Shown piece by piece: positions 34,473-42,879 of a stretch of DNA of 64,000 nt (positions within the stretch are counted from its first letter, which is position 1; each line of letters begins with the position of its first letter). Where the stretch lies: NCBI GenBank assembly GCA_017552985.1, contig JAFZNO010000134.1:116339-180338 (forward strand), in the 5' to 3' direction. Position numbers and translations under genes: made by a program. Source of the stretch: Lachnospiraceae bacterium (GTDB lineage: Bacteria; Bacillota; Clostridia; Lachnospirales; Lachnospiraceae). A model generated the notes under the pieces. That model searched no databases and was not told where the DNA came from. It saw nothing but the letters and a program-made list of their open reading frames with translations.

Positions 34473-35756
34473 ATTCTTTTTCGCATGAACCAAGTACGCG
34501 ATCAGGAAGAATGCGAATACAGTGGCAACCACGACGATGCAGGTCAATAAGATCGCCGTTACGTGCGATTCCTGTTCTGCTATTTTCTCTGCAGGGGCAG
34601 TCACCTTTTCCGTTGCATCCTCAAAAGAGGGCTCCGGCGTATCTTCCACTACGGGTTTCGCAAACGTCTGATTAAAAGTAATGACATTGCTCGCGCAATC
34701 GAGATCATAGGGATTTACGGCGCGGAAACAGATTTCCGGGATTGTCCCGTCCGGAACGTCTAATTCAATCGTAAAGGAGCCCTCAAACACGCCCGTCAGG
34801 ATGTCTCCTTCCGGCCATGGGATCGTATCAGTATAGGTTTCTCCGCCGTCAAAACTGTAAGAATAATATGCAAGATTGGATTCAGGATCTCTTGCACTTA
34901 CGGTGAGGCTTACCTTATCCTCATCAAATTTAGCGGAATTTAATGCAACGTGGCACAATTCCGGGGCCGTCGTATCCTGGGTTGCCCTGGGCACCAGCGT
35001 TCCCGGGATCACTTCGGGAAGCGTCTCTGCTTCCTGGGAGTAATCGATCCCAAGCTTGGAACTCTTTAATCCAAAATACTTTGCAACCGCCCTTGCATCC
35101 GCCCTTCCGAACTCTTCCAGATCTTCCTTTGAATCACAGAAGGATCTGTCATTTTTATGATCCACGTGACAGTGCTCCACAATGATCGCCGGGATCCCAA
35201 GGTTAACGGACTCGCGAAGCACGCCATAATAATCATTACCCTTGCTGTGACGTCTGGTCTTTATCCCGCGAAGCATAAGTCCCATCTCGCGGTATTCGCG
35301 AAGGAACATGGTTCCTAACTGATATCCTTGGTTGTGATACTCTTGATTTAAGGAAATCCATGCTTCACTGCCATAGAGCGCGTGAGACTCCGATGCATTG
35401 TAGTGAATGCTGATCAGGAAGTCCGCATGCACGCTCTCGGCAGCCTTTGCGCGATCCTTAAGGCTCAAGTCGTAATCGCCGTCCCTGGTCATATAAACTT
35501 CAATGCCCTCGAAATTGGACAACTCTTCCTTCATCACTTGGGCGGTTATCATGTTCATCTCTTTTTCCAGGATGAAGCCTTCCTTCGTTCCTTCATTTTC
35601 ACCGCCGTGTCCGGGATCAATCATGATAATGACCGGGGATTTCGTCTTTTGGATCCGTGGCGCGGCGAAAGCTTTCCACGGCATGCAATTTAACAGGATT
35701 AAGAAGCTAAGAAATGCTGTTGCATAAGCGATCCATACGTTTTGTCGTTTTCTCAC
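34449..35756 (-). CDS. N-acetylmuramoyl-L-alanine amidase (Amidase_3) with C-terminal membrane anchor
   Basis: A 435-residue cell-wall hydrolase. An N-terminal signal or anchor helix (about 9-31) precedes the Zn-dependent Amidase_3 domain (about 40-235): IDPGHGGENEGT (first His), E in ILEKEMN, SIHYNAS (second His) and IVEHCHVDHKNDRSF (catalytic Glu). An Ig-like region spans about 265-365 (SVSARDPESNLAYYSYSFDG), then a Pro/Glu/Thr linker, then a C-terminal membrane helix (about 400-422) with a Lys-rich tail. Two anchors suggest it works at the membrane surface. Confidence 0.9.
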   Translation of the reverse strand: MRKRQNVWIAYATAFLSFLILLNCMPWKAFAAPRIQKTKSPVIIMIDPGHGGENEGTKEGFILEKEMNMITAQVMKEELSNFEGIEVYMTRDGDYDLSLKDRAKAAESVHADFLISIHYNASESHALYGSEAWISLNQEYHNQGYQLGTMFLREYREMGLMLRGIKTRRHSKGNDYYGVLRESVNLGIPAIIVEHCHVDHKNDRSFCDSKEDLEEFGRADARAVAKYFGLKSSKLGIDYSQEAETLPEVIPGTLVPRATQDTTAPELCHVALNSAKFDEDKVSLTVSARDPESNLAYYSYSFDGGETYTDTIPWPEGDILTGVFEGSFTIELDVPDGTIPEICFRAVNPYDLDCASNVITFNQTFAKPVVEDTPEPSFEDATEKVTAPAEKIAEQESHVTAILLTCIVVVATVFAFFLIAYLVHAKKNSKSGKSK

Positions 35757-35782
35757 GGCATTCTCCTTTTCTCCATCTACAA

Positions 35783-35816
35783 GATAAACCAGCTTTCAAG
35801 AGAAAACTGGTTTATC
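35783..35816. terminator. Hairpin between coiled-coil gene and amidase gene
   Basis: GATAAACCAG / CTGGTTTATC with a 14-base loop, located between the stop of the coiled-coil gene and the amidase start. The T-run is weak, so terminator function is uncertain. Confidence 0.45.
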
Positions 35817-35828
35817 ATCTAAAATGAC

Positions 35829-36491
35829 TTATTCTTCTTCAGGTTTTTCTTCCGGCTCCGCTTCCTTTTCCGCAGGTTCGCTGTCAGGATTGAGCTGTTT
35901 GATGTTCTCTTGGATCACGTTCTGGTACTCATTCAGGGACTGGATCAGCTTGTTATATCCGTCCTGGGTACTCTGCATGCTTCTGTTGTAGTTATTGGTG
36001 GCAGACTGGCTTGCGGATTCAATGATCTTTGACAGGTGCTCAAGCACGTCGTTCATGTACTGGTTTGCAGCATCCTTCAGATTGTTTGCCTCTATGGTCG
36101 CATTGTCGATGATGCCCTGTGCCTTATTGACTGCCATGTTAACGAACTCATCAGCACGTGCGTGTGCGCGAAGCATGATCTCGTGTTCGCTGATCATCTG
36201 ATTGTGTTCCACGGCTGCCTGCTCGAGCAAAGCCCTTGCCTGCTGTTCCGCTTCTGCCTTCATCGCCTGGGCGCGGTCCGCAGCGTCGGCAAGAATGGCG
36301 TCCTTGTTTGCGATGATCTTCTGATATTGCTTGATCTCATCGGGCGTCTTGCGGCGAAGTTCTGCAAGCATTTCTTCCATCTCTTCGCGGTTTACGATTA
36401 CGTCAGTGCTGGAAAACAAGCGATTCTTGCTGGTTGCAAGATAGTTTTCAATGTCGGTGATGACTTGTTCAATCTTATTAATGCTGTTCAT
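35829..36491 (-). CDS. Coiled-coil protein (often annotated V-type ATPase subunit H-like / ATPase)
   Basis: A 220-residue, almost entirely helical, charged protein with long Ala/Glu/Lys heptads between residues 40 and 150 (ADAADRAQAMKAEAEQQARA) and an acidic Pro/Glu tail. No catalytic motif. Such proteins lie next to rsmD-coaD in many Clostridia and resemble DivIVA/GpsB or V-ATPase H-like coiled coils; a scaffold role in division or envelope growth is a guess. Six bases separate its start from the coaD stop. Confidence 0.65.
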   Translation of the reverse strand: MNSINKIEQVITDIENYLATSKNRLFSSTDVIVNREEMEEMLAELRRKTPDEIKQYQKIIANKDAILADAADRAQAMKAEAEQQARALLEQAAVEHNQMISEHEIMLRAHARADEFVNMAVNKAQGIIDNATIEANNLKDAANQYMNDVLEHLSKIIESASQSATNNYNRSMQSTQDGYNKLIQSLNEYQNVIQENIKQLNPDSEPAEKEAEPEEKPEEE

Positions 36492-36497
36492 TTCTCG

Positions 36498-36986
36498 TTA
36501 CGCCCTTCCCTCAAATTTCTCGCGCATCAGCTTTGCTACAAACTCAGGTACGCAGGGACTTACGTCTCCGCCAAAATAAGCGATTTCTTTAACACCTGAA
36601 GAGCTAAGGTACGCATATTCCAAGCTGGTTGTTAAAAATACCGTATCCAGTTTCTCGTGGGAAAGCTGCCTGTTCGTCTGAGCGAGCTGCAGTTCGTACT
36701 CAAAGTCCGTTACTGCACGCAGTCCCCTAACGGCTACGTGGATGTCCTTACTTGCGGCATAATTAATGAGGAGTCCGCTGAAACTGTCAACCTTTACGTT
36801 TGGCAGGTCCTTCGTGGCCTCCTTTAATATATTAACACGTTCCTCCACAGAAAACAAAGCATTTTTTTCTTTATTGTTCAAAACGCTGACAATGAGTTCG
36901 TCAAACATGGAAGACGCCCTCTTGATGACGTCGAGATGTCCAAAGGTCATGGGGTCAAAACTACCGGGATATACGGCTCTGATCAT
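36498..36986 (-). CDS. coaD: Phosphopantetheine adenylyltransferase
   Basis: Penultimate step of coenzyme A synthesis. A 162-residue nucleotidyltransferase with [16 protein letters not shown] at the N-terminus and the [14 protein letters not shown] block (ISSTxVRE-type loop) near residue 123. ATG 36986 follows GGGAGG; seven upstream residues of the longer frame are not family-like. It follows rsmD, its standard neighbour. Confidence 0.95.
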   Translation of the reverse strand: MIRAVYPGSFDPMTFGHLDVIKRASSMFDELIVSVLNNKEKNALFSVEERVNILKEATKDLPNVKVDSFSGLLINYAASKDIHVAVRGLRAVTDFEYELQLAQTNRQLSHEKLDTVFLTTSLEYAYLSSSGVKEIAYFGGDVSPCVPEFVAKLMREKFEGRA

Positions 36987-37029
36987 GTTACTACCTCCCA
37001 AATCCAACGGTTTCCTGCCGTCGGTTCAT

Positions 37030-37581
37030 TTATGATTTTTTTCTGAGAAAGACGTGTTGATTCGTCTTATATTTCTTTTCGCGAACGACCTCAAATCCAA
37101 GGTCCTCGGCGTAGGAAAAGTCCGTACGCAAAGATTCTTCCACGATGATCAGCGTTTCCTCGTCCACGTAGGGCATGCTGGTCAGGGCGGCCAATACCCT
37201 CTTGTCATGGCCCTGCTCATATGGCGCGTCCATAAAGATCACGTCCACGTGCTTTTCGTGAATGGAAGAAAGCGCTGCCACGGCATCCTGCTTTATCACT
37301 ATAGCACGGTCAACAAATTTCGTAAACAAAAGATTTTGCGTGATGCACTGTAAGGGAGCAGCCGCATTTTCAACGAAATAAGCTTTCTTTGCGCCTCTGC
37401 TGATCGCTTCGATTCCGATGGCGCCGCTGCCCGAAAACAGATCTACGAAAACGCTCCCGGGAACGTCAGCCTGCAAGATGTTAAACAAGGTTTCCTTAAT
37501 CCTGTCCGTCGTGGGACGCGTATCCAGTCCCTCTGGCGTCCGAAGCGGCATGCTTCTGGCCGTACCTGCAATTACTCTCAA
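37030..37581 (-). CDS. rsmD: 16S rRNA (guanine966-N2)-methyltransferase RsmD
   Basis: A 183-residue Rossmann methyltransferase. It has RVIAGTARSMPL at the N-terminus, TRPTTDRIKETLFNIL (about 21-36), the SAM-binding DLFSGSGAIGIEAISRGA (about 47-64) and motif IV at residue 117, which reads MDAPYEQG rather than the usual DPPY. The Asp and Tyr are kept; the first Pro is Ala. Start at ATG 37581. It lies directly upstream of coaD, the widespread arrangement. Confidence 0.92.
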   Translation of the reverse strand: MRVIAGTARSMPLRTPEGLDTRPTTDRIKETLFNILQADVPGSVFVDLFSGSGAIGIEAISRGAKKAYFVENAAAPLQCITQNLLFTKFVDRAIVIKQDAVAALSSIHEKHVDVIFMDAPYEQGHDKRVLAALTSMPYVDEETLIIVEESLRTDFSYAEDLGFEVVREKKYKTNQHVFLRKKS

Positions 37582-37609
37582 TTCTGATCTCTCCTTCCAA
37601 CGTCACAAA

Positions 37610-39853
37610 TCAGTTTCTAACCTTTACGCCCTTGGAATCCCTTGATCCAAGCTTGATCCCGTTTAGGACAAGATTCTTTCCGTGCCATTCAATGGTGGTT
37701 TCCACCGCATTTTTTGTAAAATATACCTCTTCCACGGAATCCTTCGGGCCTAGCTTCATGCCGCGAACGCCCACGGCCGTCTTTTTCTTCGCAGGGATCT
37801 GTTCCACGGGGAATCGGAGGAAATAGCCTTCCTTCGTCTGCAAAACAATGTTTTTCTGATCCTTTAAGGGCTGTACGCTGACAACCTCGTCGCCGTCCAA
37901 AAGCTTCGTCGCGGCAACCGTGCGGCTCCGTACGTCGAACTCACCGCCGTCAACAAGCTTCATCATGCTCATCTTCGTCACGAAGATCAATTCGCAGAGA
38001 TTCAAGTCCGTCTGGGACGCCAGGCAAACGATGGTTTCCTCTTTAGAGTTGAAGTTGCTCACGTTATCGATGGGAATGCCCTTGTCGCGAAGCTTGCCGG
38101 CAGGAACGTCCATCACCTTGATGGTATGCATCTGGCCGGTATTGGTAAACAAACATACCTTCCCCACGTTCTTACACTGGAATACATACTTAAATTCGGT
38201 ATCCGCTGCTTCCTTGTTCCTCTCGTAGGTAGCAACGTCTATGGTCTTCGCGTATCCGAAGCGGTCCATCAGGAAGTATACGTCCGTCTCTTCGATCTCT
38301 TTTTCTTTATATACGGCCTCCTGACCATTTTCAATGACGGTGCGGCGTTTTCTCCCGTACTCTCTCTTGAAGCCCTCAAGCTCACTAATGATCACCTGAC
38401 TCATGGAATCCCTGCGGTCAAGGATGTCCTCATAACGGTAAATGTTGGCAAGCGTCTCTTCATGCTCGGCGATCAGCGCCTCGATCTCAAGGCCGATCAA
38501 CTTGTACAGGCGCATCTCCAGAATGGCATTTGCCTGCTTCTCCGTAAACATCAGCTGGGTTGCCATGATCTTGGATTCCTTGGAACGGAACCTGATGCCG
38601 TCAATCTTACCCTCTACCAGGCAGGCCTTTGCCATGGCCCGGTCCTTGGAACCCCTGAGGATCTCAATGATGAGGTCGATCACGTTGCACGCCTTGATCA
38701 GCCCTTCCTGGATTTCTTTCTTTTCTAGCTCCTTCGCCAGAAGATTCGTATACTTTCTGGTTGCGATCTGGAACTGGAAATCCACGTTGGCCTTAATGAT
38801 CTGCCGAAGGCTCATGGTCTCGGGACGTCCTTCATGAATGGCGAGCATGTTGACGCCAAAGGTATCCTCGAGTCTTGTCTTTTTGTAAAGCATGTTGACA
38901 AAGTTCTCCGCGTCAGCATCCTTGCGAAGTTCGATCACAATTCTGATGCCTTCCTTGGAGCTTTGGTTTGAAATGTCAACCACGTCCTGGGTTTTCTTGG
39001 ATTCCGCAAGGGCTGCCACGTCCAGCAGGAACTTAGAAATGTTCGCACCGATCATGGGGTAAGGGATCTCCGTGATGACCACGTTGGTCTTACCGCCCTT
39101 GGTCTTTTCATATTCCACCTTACCGCGGATCTTGATCTTTCCGGTTCCGGTCTCGTAAATCTCCAATAATTCGTCCTGGTTGATCACGATGCCGCCGGTG
39201 GGAAAATCCGGGCCTTTGATATATTTCATCAATTCCCTGGTGGTAATGTTTTCGTCATTCAGATATGCCTTTGTGGCATCGATCACTTCGCACAGATTAT
39301 GGGGCGGAATGCTGGTCACCATGCCGACGGCAATGCCGTCAGAACCATTGACCAGAATGTTCGGGATCTTTACCGGCAGAACGGTGGGTTCCTTCTCCGT
39401 CTCATCGAAGTTCGGCATGAAATCCACCACGTCTTTGTCAAGGTCAGCCAGAAAAGCCTCCTGGGTCACCTTTTGGAGTCTCGCCTCGGTATAACGCATT
39501 GCTGCGGCGCCGTCTCCCTCAATGTTGCCAAAGTTTCCGTGGCCGTCGATCAGCGCCATTCCCTTTTTGAAATCCTGGCTCATGTTGACAAGGGCTTCAT
39601 AGATGAAGCTGTCTCCGTTAGGATGATATTTACACATGGTATCGCCGACGATTCTCGCGCTCTTACGATAAGGCCTGTCATAGCGGATCCCGAGCTCATG
39701 CATGTCATAGAGCGTTCTTCTCTGTACGGGCTTTAATCCGTCCCGGACGTCGGGAAGCGCTCTGGCAATGATGACGCTCATGGCGTAATCGATAAAGGAT
39801 TTTTGCATCTCCTCGGAGTATTCCGTTTTGATAATGCGATCATTCTGGTTCAC
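37610..39853 (-). CDS. parC: Type II topoisomerase subunit A (ParC/GyrA family; topoisomerase IV-like)
   Basis: A 747-residue DNA breakage-reunion subunit. It has the N-terminal SFIDYAMSVIIARALPDVRDGLKPVQRR... region (shown only in part), the active-site Tyr in AMRYTEARL (about 121) and the quinolone-determining HPNGDSFIYEALV. The C-terminal beta-pinwheel (about 500-747) lacks a canonical GyrA box (QRRGGKG); GVRGMKLGPKDS is the closest remnant. That points to topoisomerase IV rather than gyrase. Located 33 bases after parE. Confidence 0.85.
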   Translation of the reverse strand: MNQNDRIIKTEYSEEMQKSFIDYAMSVIIARALPDVRDGLKPVQRRTLYDMHELGIRYDRPYRKSARIVGDTMCKYHPNGDSFIYEALVNMSQDFKKGMALIDGHGNFGNIEGDGAAAMRYTEARLQKVTQEAFLADLDKDVVDFMPNFDETEKEPTVLPVKIPNILVNGSDGIAVGMVTSIPPHNLCEVIDATKAYLNDENITTRELMKYIKGPDFPTGGIVINQDELLEIYETGTGKIKIRGKVEYEKTKGGKTNVVITEIPYPMIGANISKFLLDVAALAESKKTQDVVDISNQSSKEGIRIVIELRKDADAENFVNMLYKKTRLEDTFGVNMLAIHEGRPETMSLRQIIKANVDFQFQIATRKYTNLLAKELEKKEIQEGLIKACNVIDLIIEILRGSKDRAMAKACLVEGKIDGIRFRSKESKIMATQLMFTEKQANAILEMRLYKLIGLEIEALIAEHEETLANIYRYEDILDRRDSMSQVIISELEGFKREYGRKRRTVIENGQEAVYKEKEIEETDVYFLMDRFGYAKTIDVATYERNKEAADTEFKYVFQCKNVGKVCLFTNTGQMHTIKVMDVPAGKLRDKGIPIDNVSNFNSKEETIVCLASQTDLNLCELIFVTKMSMMKLVDGGEFDVRSRTVAATKLLDGDEVVSVQPLKDQKNIVLQTKEGYFLRFPVEQIPAKKKTAVGVRGMKLGPKDSVEEVYFTKNAVETTIEWHGKNLVLNGIKLGSRDSKGVKVRN

Positions 39854-39886
39854 TGAAATTACCTGCCATTTCTATGCGTTGTTCGT

Positions 39887-41809
39887 TTAAATGTCTAGAG
39901 CCGCGTCTCTCGCATGGTCATAAATGTATGCTTTCCGGGGCGGAACTTCCGTACCCATTAACAGCTCCGTGATCTCACTGGCCATTCTGGCGTCTTCGAT
40001 CTCCACCTGCTTCATCATGCGGGTTTCGGGATCCAGGGTCGTCTCCCACAGCTGCTGGGCATCCATCTCACCCAAACCTTTGTAACGCTGCAGGGTAAAG
40101 GGCCCCTTATGTGTCTTACGGTACTTTTCAAGAGCCTTGTCGTCATAGAGATACTGCTCTTCCCCCTTGCTGGGCATTGCCTTGTACAGGGGTGGCATGG
40201 CAATGTAGACGTGACCCTCAAAAATGAGTTCCGGCATAAAGCGATAAAACAGCGTCAGCAAGAGCGTTGAAATGTGCGCGCCGTCCACGTCGGCATCGGC
40301 CATGATGATGATCTTGTCATAGCGAAGCTTGCTGATGTCAAAATCATTTCCGTAGCCCTCCGAAAAGCCGCAACCAAAGGCATTGATCATGGTTTTGATC
40401 TCTGCGTTTGCAAGGATTTTGTCAATGCTGGCCTTTTCAACGTTCAGAATCTTACCGCGGATGGGCAAGATTGCCTGATACATGCGGTTTCTTGCAGTTT
40501 TGGCACTGCCTCCCGCGGAATCACCTTCCACGATAAAGATTTCGCATTTAGAAGGATCCTTGGACTCACAGTTGGCAAGCTTGCCATTGGAATCAAAGGA
40601 ATATTTCTGCTTGGTCAGCATGTTTGTCTTGGCTTTTTCTTCCGTCTTGCGGATCTTTGCAGCCTTTTCCGCACAGCCGATCACGCTCTTTAAGGTCTCC
40701 AGGTTTCTGTCAAAGAAATGAACGACCTCGTCGCCTGTGATCTTGCTGACTACCTTTGCTGCATCCTGATTGTCAAGCTTCGTCTTTGTCTGGCCTTCAA
40801 ACCTGGGGTCGGGATGCTTGATCGAAACAACGGCTGTCATGCCGTTTCTTACGTCCGCACCGGTAAAGTTCACGTCCTTTTCCTTTAAGACGCCAAGCTC
40901 TCTTGCGTAGTTATTGATGACGGTGGTGAACATGGTCTTAAACCCGGTCAGGTGCGTACCGCCTTCGGAGTTATAAATGTTATTACAGAATCCCAGCACG
41001 TTCTCATGGAATTCATTCACGTACTGGAATGCCACTTCAACGGAAATCCCCTCACTCTCGCCGGAAAAATAAATGACGTCGTGAATGGTCTCCTTCGTCT
41101 TGTTCATGTCCTTGATGAAGCCGATAATGCCTTCCGCCTCATGATAAGAAACCTGCTCTGCCGTTCCGGGACGTTTGTCCTCATAAATGATGGTAAGACC
41201 CGGATTCAGATAAGCCGTTTCGTGCAAACGGCTCTTGATCTCATCTTCCTTAAACCTCGTATGATCAAAGATCGTGTCATCCGGCAAGAAATTGATGGTC
41301 GTACCCGTTTCCCGTGTTTTACCCACGACGGGAAGCAATCCGCCGATCAGTTCCGTGGTGGGAATGCCTCTTTCATACGTATCTTCATAAATGGAGCCGC
41401 CGACCTTTACCCGAACGCTCAAACGCGTAGACAAAGCATTTACGACGGAGGAACCAACGCCATGAAGGCCTCCGCTGGTCTTATATGCACTATTGTCAAA
41501 CTTACCGCCTGCATGGAGCGTGGTAAACACAAGACGTTCAGCACTAATGCCTTTTTCATGCATCCCGACGGGAATGCCGCGTCCATTATCCGATACCGTT
41601 GCGGAACCGTCTGCCTCCAGCGTCACCTTGATCTCAGTGCAATATCCGGCCAAATGCTCGTCCACGGAGTTATCCAGGATCTCATAAACGAGGTGATTGA
41701 GACCCTTTGTGGATACGCTGCCTATATACATGCCAGGGCGCTTCCGGACCGCTTCTAAGCCCTCTAACACGGTTATGCTGGAAGCACCATACTGATTTGC
41801 GTCAGCCAT
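39887..41809 (-). CDS. parE: Type II topoisomerase subunit B (ParE/GyrB family)
   Basis: A 640-residue ATPase subunit. GHKL motifs: EILDNSVDEHLAG (Glu/Asn), DNGRGIPVG, GGLHGVGSSVVNAL. The TOPRIM domain has EGDSAGGSAK (about 430) and the DADVDGAHI Mg-binding motif. Start set at ATG 41809 behind AGGAGG; the longer frame to 41959 would extend through the degV terminator. It is paired with the downstream parC-like gene, which lacks a GyrA box, so topoisomerase IV is the likelier identity; a gyrase pair should exist elsewhere in the genome. Confidence 0.85.
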   Translation of the reverse strand: MADANQYGASSITVLEGLEAVRKRPGMYIGSVSTKGLNHLVYEILDNSVDEHLAGYCTEIKVTLEADGSATVSDNGRGIPVGMHEKGISAERLVFTTLHAGGKFDNSAYKTSGGLHGVGSSVVNALSTRLSVRVKVGGSIYEDTYERGIPTTELIGGLLPVVGKTRETGTTINFLPDDTIFDHTRFKEDEIKSRLHETAYLNPGLTIIYEDKRPGTAEQVSYHEAEGIIGFIKDMNKTKETIHDVIYFSGESEGISVEVAFQYVNEFHENVLGFCNNIYNSEGGTHLTGFKTMFTTVINNYARELGVLKEKDVNFTGADVRNGMTAVVSIKHPDPRFEGQTKTKLDNQDAAKVVSKITGDEVVHFFDRNLETLKSVIGCAEKAAKIRKTEEKAKTNMLTKQKYSFDSNGKLANCESKDPSKCEIFIVEGDSAGGSAKTARNRMYQAILPIRGKILNVEKASIDKILANAEIKTMINAFGCGFSEGYGNDFDISKLRYDKIIIMADADVDGAHISTLLLTLFYRFMPELIFEGHVYIAMPPLYKAMPSKGEEQYLYDDKALEKYRKTHKGPFTLQRYKGLGEMDAQQLWETTLDPETRMMKQVEIEDARMASEITELLMGTEVPPRKAYIYDHARDAALDI

Positions 41810-41907
41810 TTTCCTGAAATTCCTCCTAATAACCCAATATAAAGTTATTCTACCATAGATATTGAGTTTTTGCAAAGGAAAAAGTACTAAATATAGTAGT
41901 AAAATAC

Positions 41908-41941
41908 AAAAAGGACGCGCCTGATTTAGCCAGACGCGCCC
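41908..41941 (-). terminator. Intrinsic terminator after degV
   Basis: On the minus strand an 11-bp stem (GGGCGCGTCTG / CAGGCGCGTCC, two G-T wobbles) is followed by TTTTTG. It separates degV from parE. Confidence 0.75.
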
Positions 41942-41960
41942 CGCGTTAACTTTATTCACT

Positions 41961-42833
41961 TTACAAAGAGATTTTCTTACAACACGCTATTGCCAGGGCT
42001 CCAGGACCGATGTGGCAGGATACGCTCAGGGACAAGGGAGCGATATACACGTCATATCCCGGGAAAATCTGTAAAAGCTCTTCTTTTAATTCCATTGCAG
42101 CTTCCAGATTCTGGGTGTGTGCGATCTCAAGCCATACGCCGCCGGGTGCGGGTAAAATGCCTCCAAAACGCGTCTCCACGTCATTTTTGATGGCATTCAT
42201 CATGACGGATTTGCCCTGTGAAACGGTTCGCGCCTTGGAGAAGGCATCCAGCTTTTCCCCCTGGATCTGCAATACGGGTTTGATCTTAAGGAGCGTACCG
42301 ATGGCAGCAGCAGCCGGAGTGATGCGCCCGCCCTTTTTCAGATACTGCAGGGTATCCAGCATGATGTAAATACTGCTGTTAAACTTATCCGCTTCCAAAA
42401 ATTCTTTTATATACTTTGCATCCTTACCTTGCTTTACAAGCTCCAACGCATCAAGACAGGATTGGCGCTGGGTTACGGAGATTCTTTGATTGTCCACCAC
42501 CTGAACCTTATCGTCATATTCCTGTGCAAGGAAGTATGCGCTTTGGCAGGATCCGGAGAGTCCACTGCTCATGGGGATATGTACGATCTCGTCATATTCC
42601 TGCAGCAAGGAGTCCCAAAGCTTGCAAACCTCTTCCGGAGAAGGCTGACTAGTTGATATGTTTTCACCGCCAAGAAGCAATTCATAAAACTGCTCCTGCG
42701 TAAGATTAATATCCTCGTAATACGTATCGTCACCGATCATAAAGGGCATGGGAAGCACGTAAAGCCCCAGCTCCTTTGCTTCCTTTTGGGTAATGCCGCT
42801 GTTGCTGTCCGTGACTACTGCTATCTTGCTCAT
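41961..42833 (-). CDS. DegV family (FakB-type) fatty-acid-binding protein
   Basis: A 290-residue DegV fold. The N-terminal VVTDSNSGITQKEAKELGLYVLPMPF-type opening (IAVVTDSNSGI), ISTSQPSPEE (lipid-headgroup-binding Thr/Ser) and SSGLSGSCQSA are diagnostic. DegV proteins (FakB) hold fatty acids for phosphorylation by FakA, whose gene lies two genes upstream at 45.0-46.7 kb. Followed by a terminator. Confidence 0.88.
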   Translation of the reverse strand: MSKIAVVTDSNSGITQKEAKELGLYVLPMPFMIGDDTYYEDINLTQEQFYELLLGGENISTSQPSPEEVCKLWDSLLQEYDEIVHIPMSSGLSGSCQSAYFLAQEYDDKVQVVDNQRISVTQRQSCLDALELVKQGKDAKYIKEFLEADKFNSSIYIMLDTLQYLKKGGRITPAAAAIGTLLKIKPVLQIQGEKLDAFSKARTVSQGKSVMMNAIKNDVETRFGGILPAPGGVWLEIAHTQNLEAAMELKEELLQIFPGYDVYIAPLSLSVSCHIGPGALAIACCKKISL

Positions 42834-42879
42834 TTGAATCTGCCTTTCGCTCTTTTGCTATAATAAAGTTATGTTACAC

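Noticed and set aside
40952-41758. 268-codon plus-strand frame
   Set aside because: Antisense shadow of parE.
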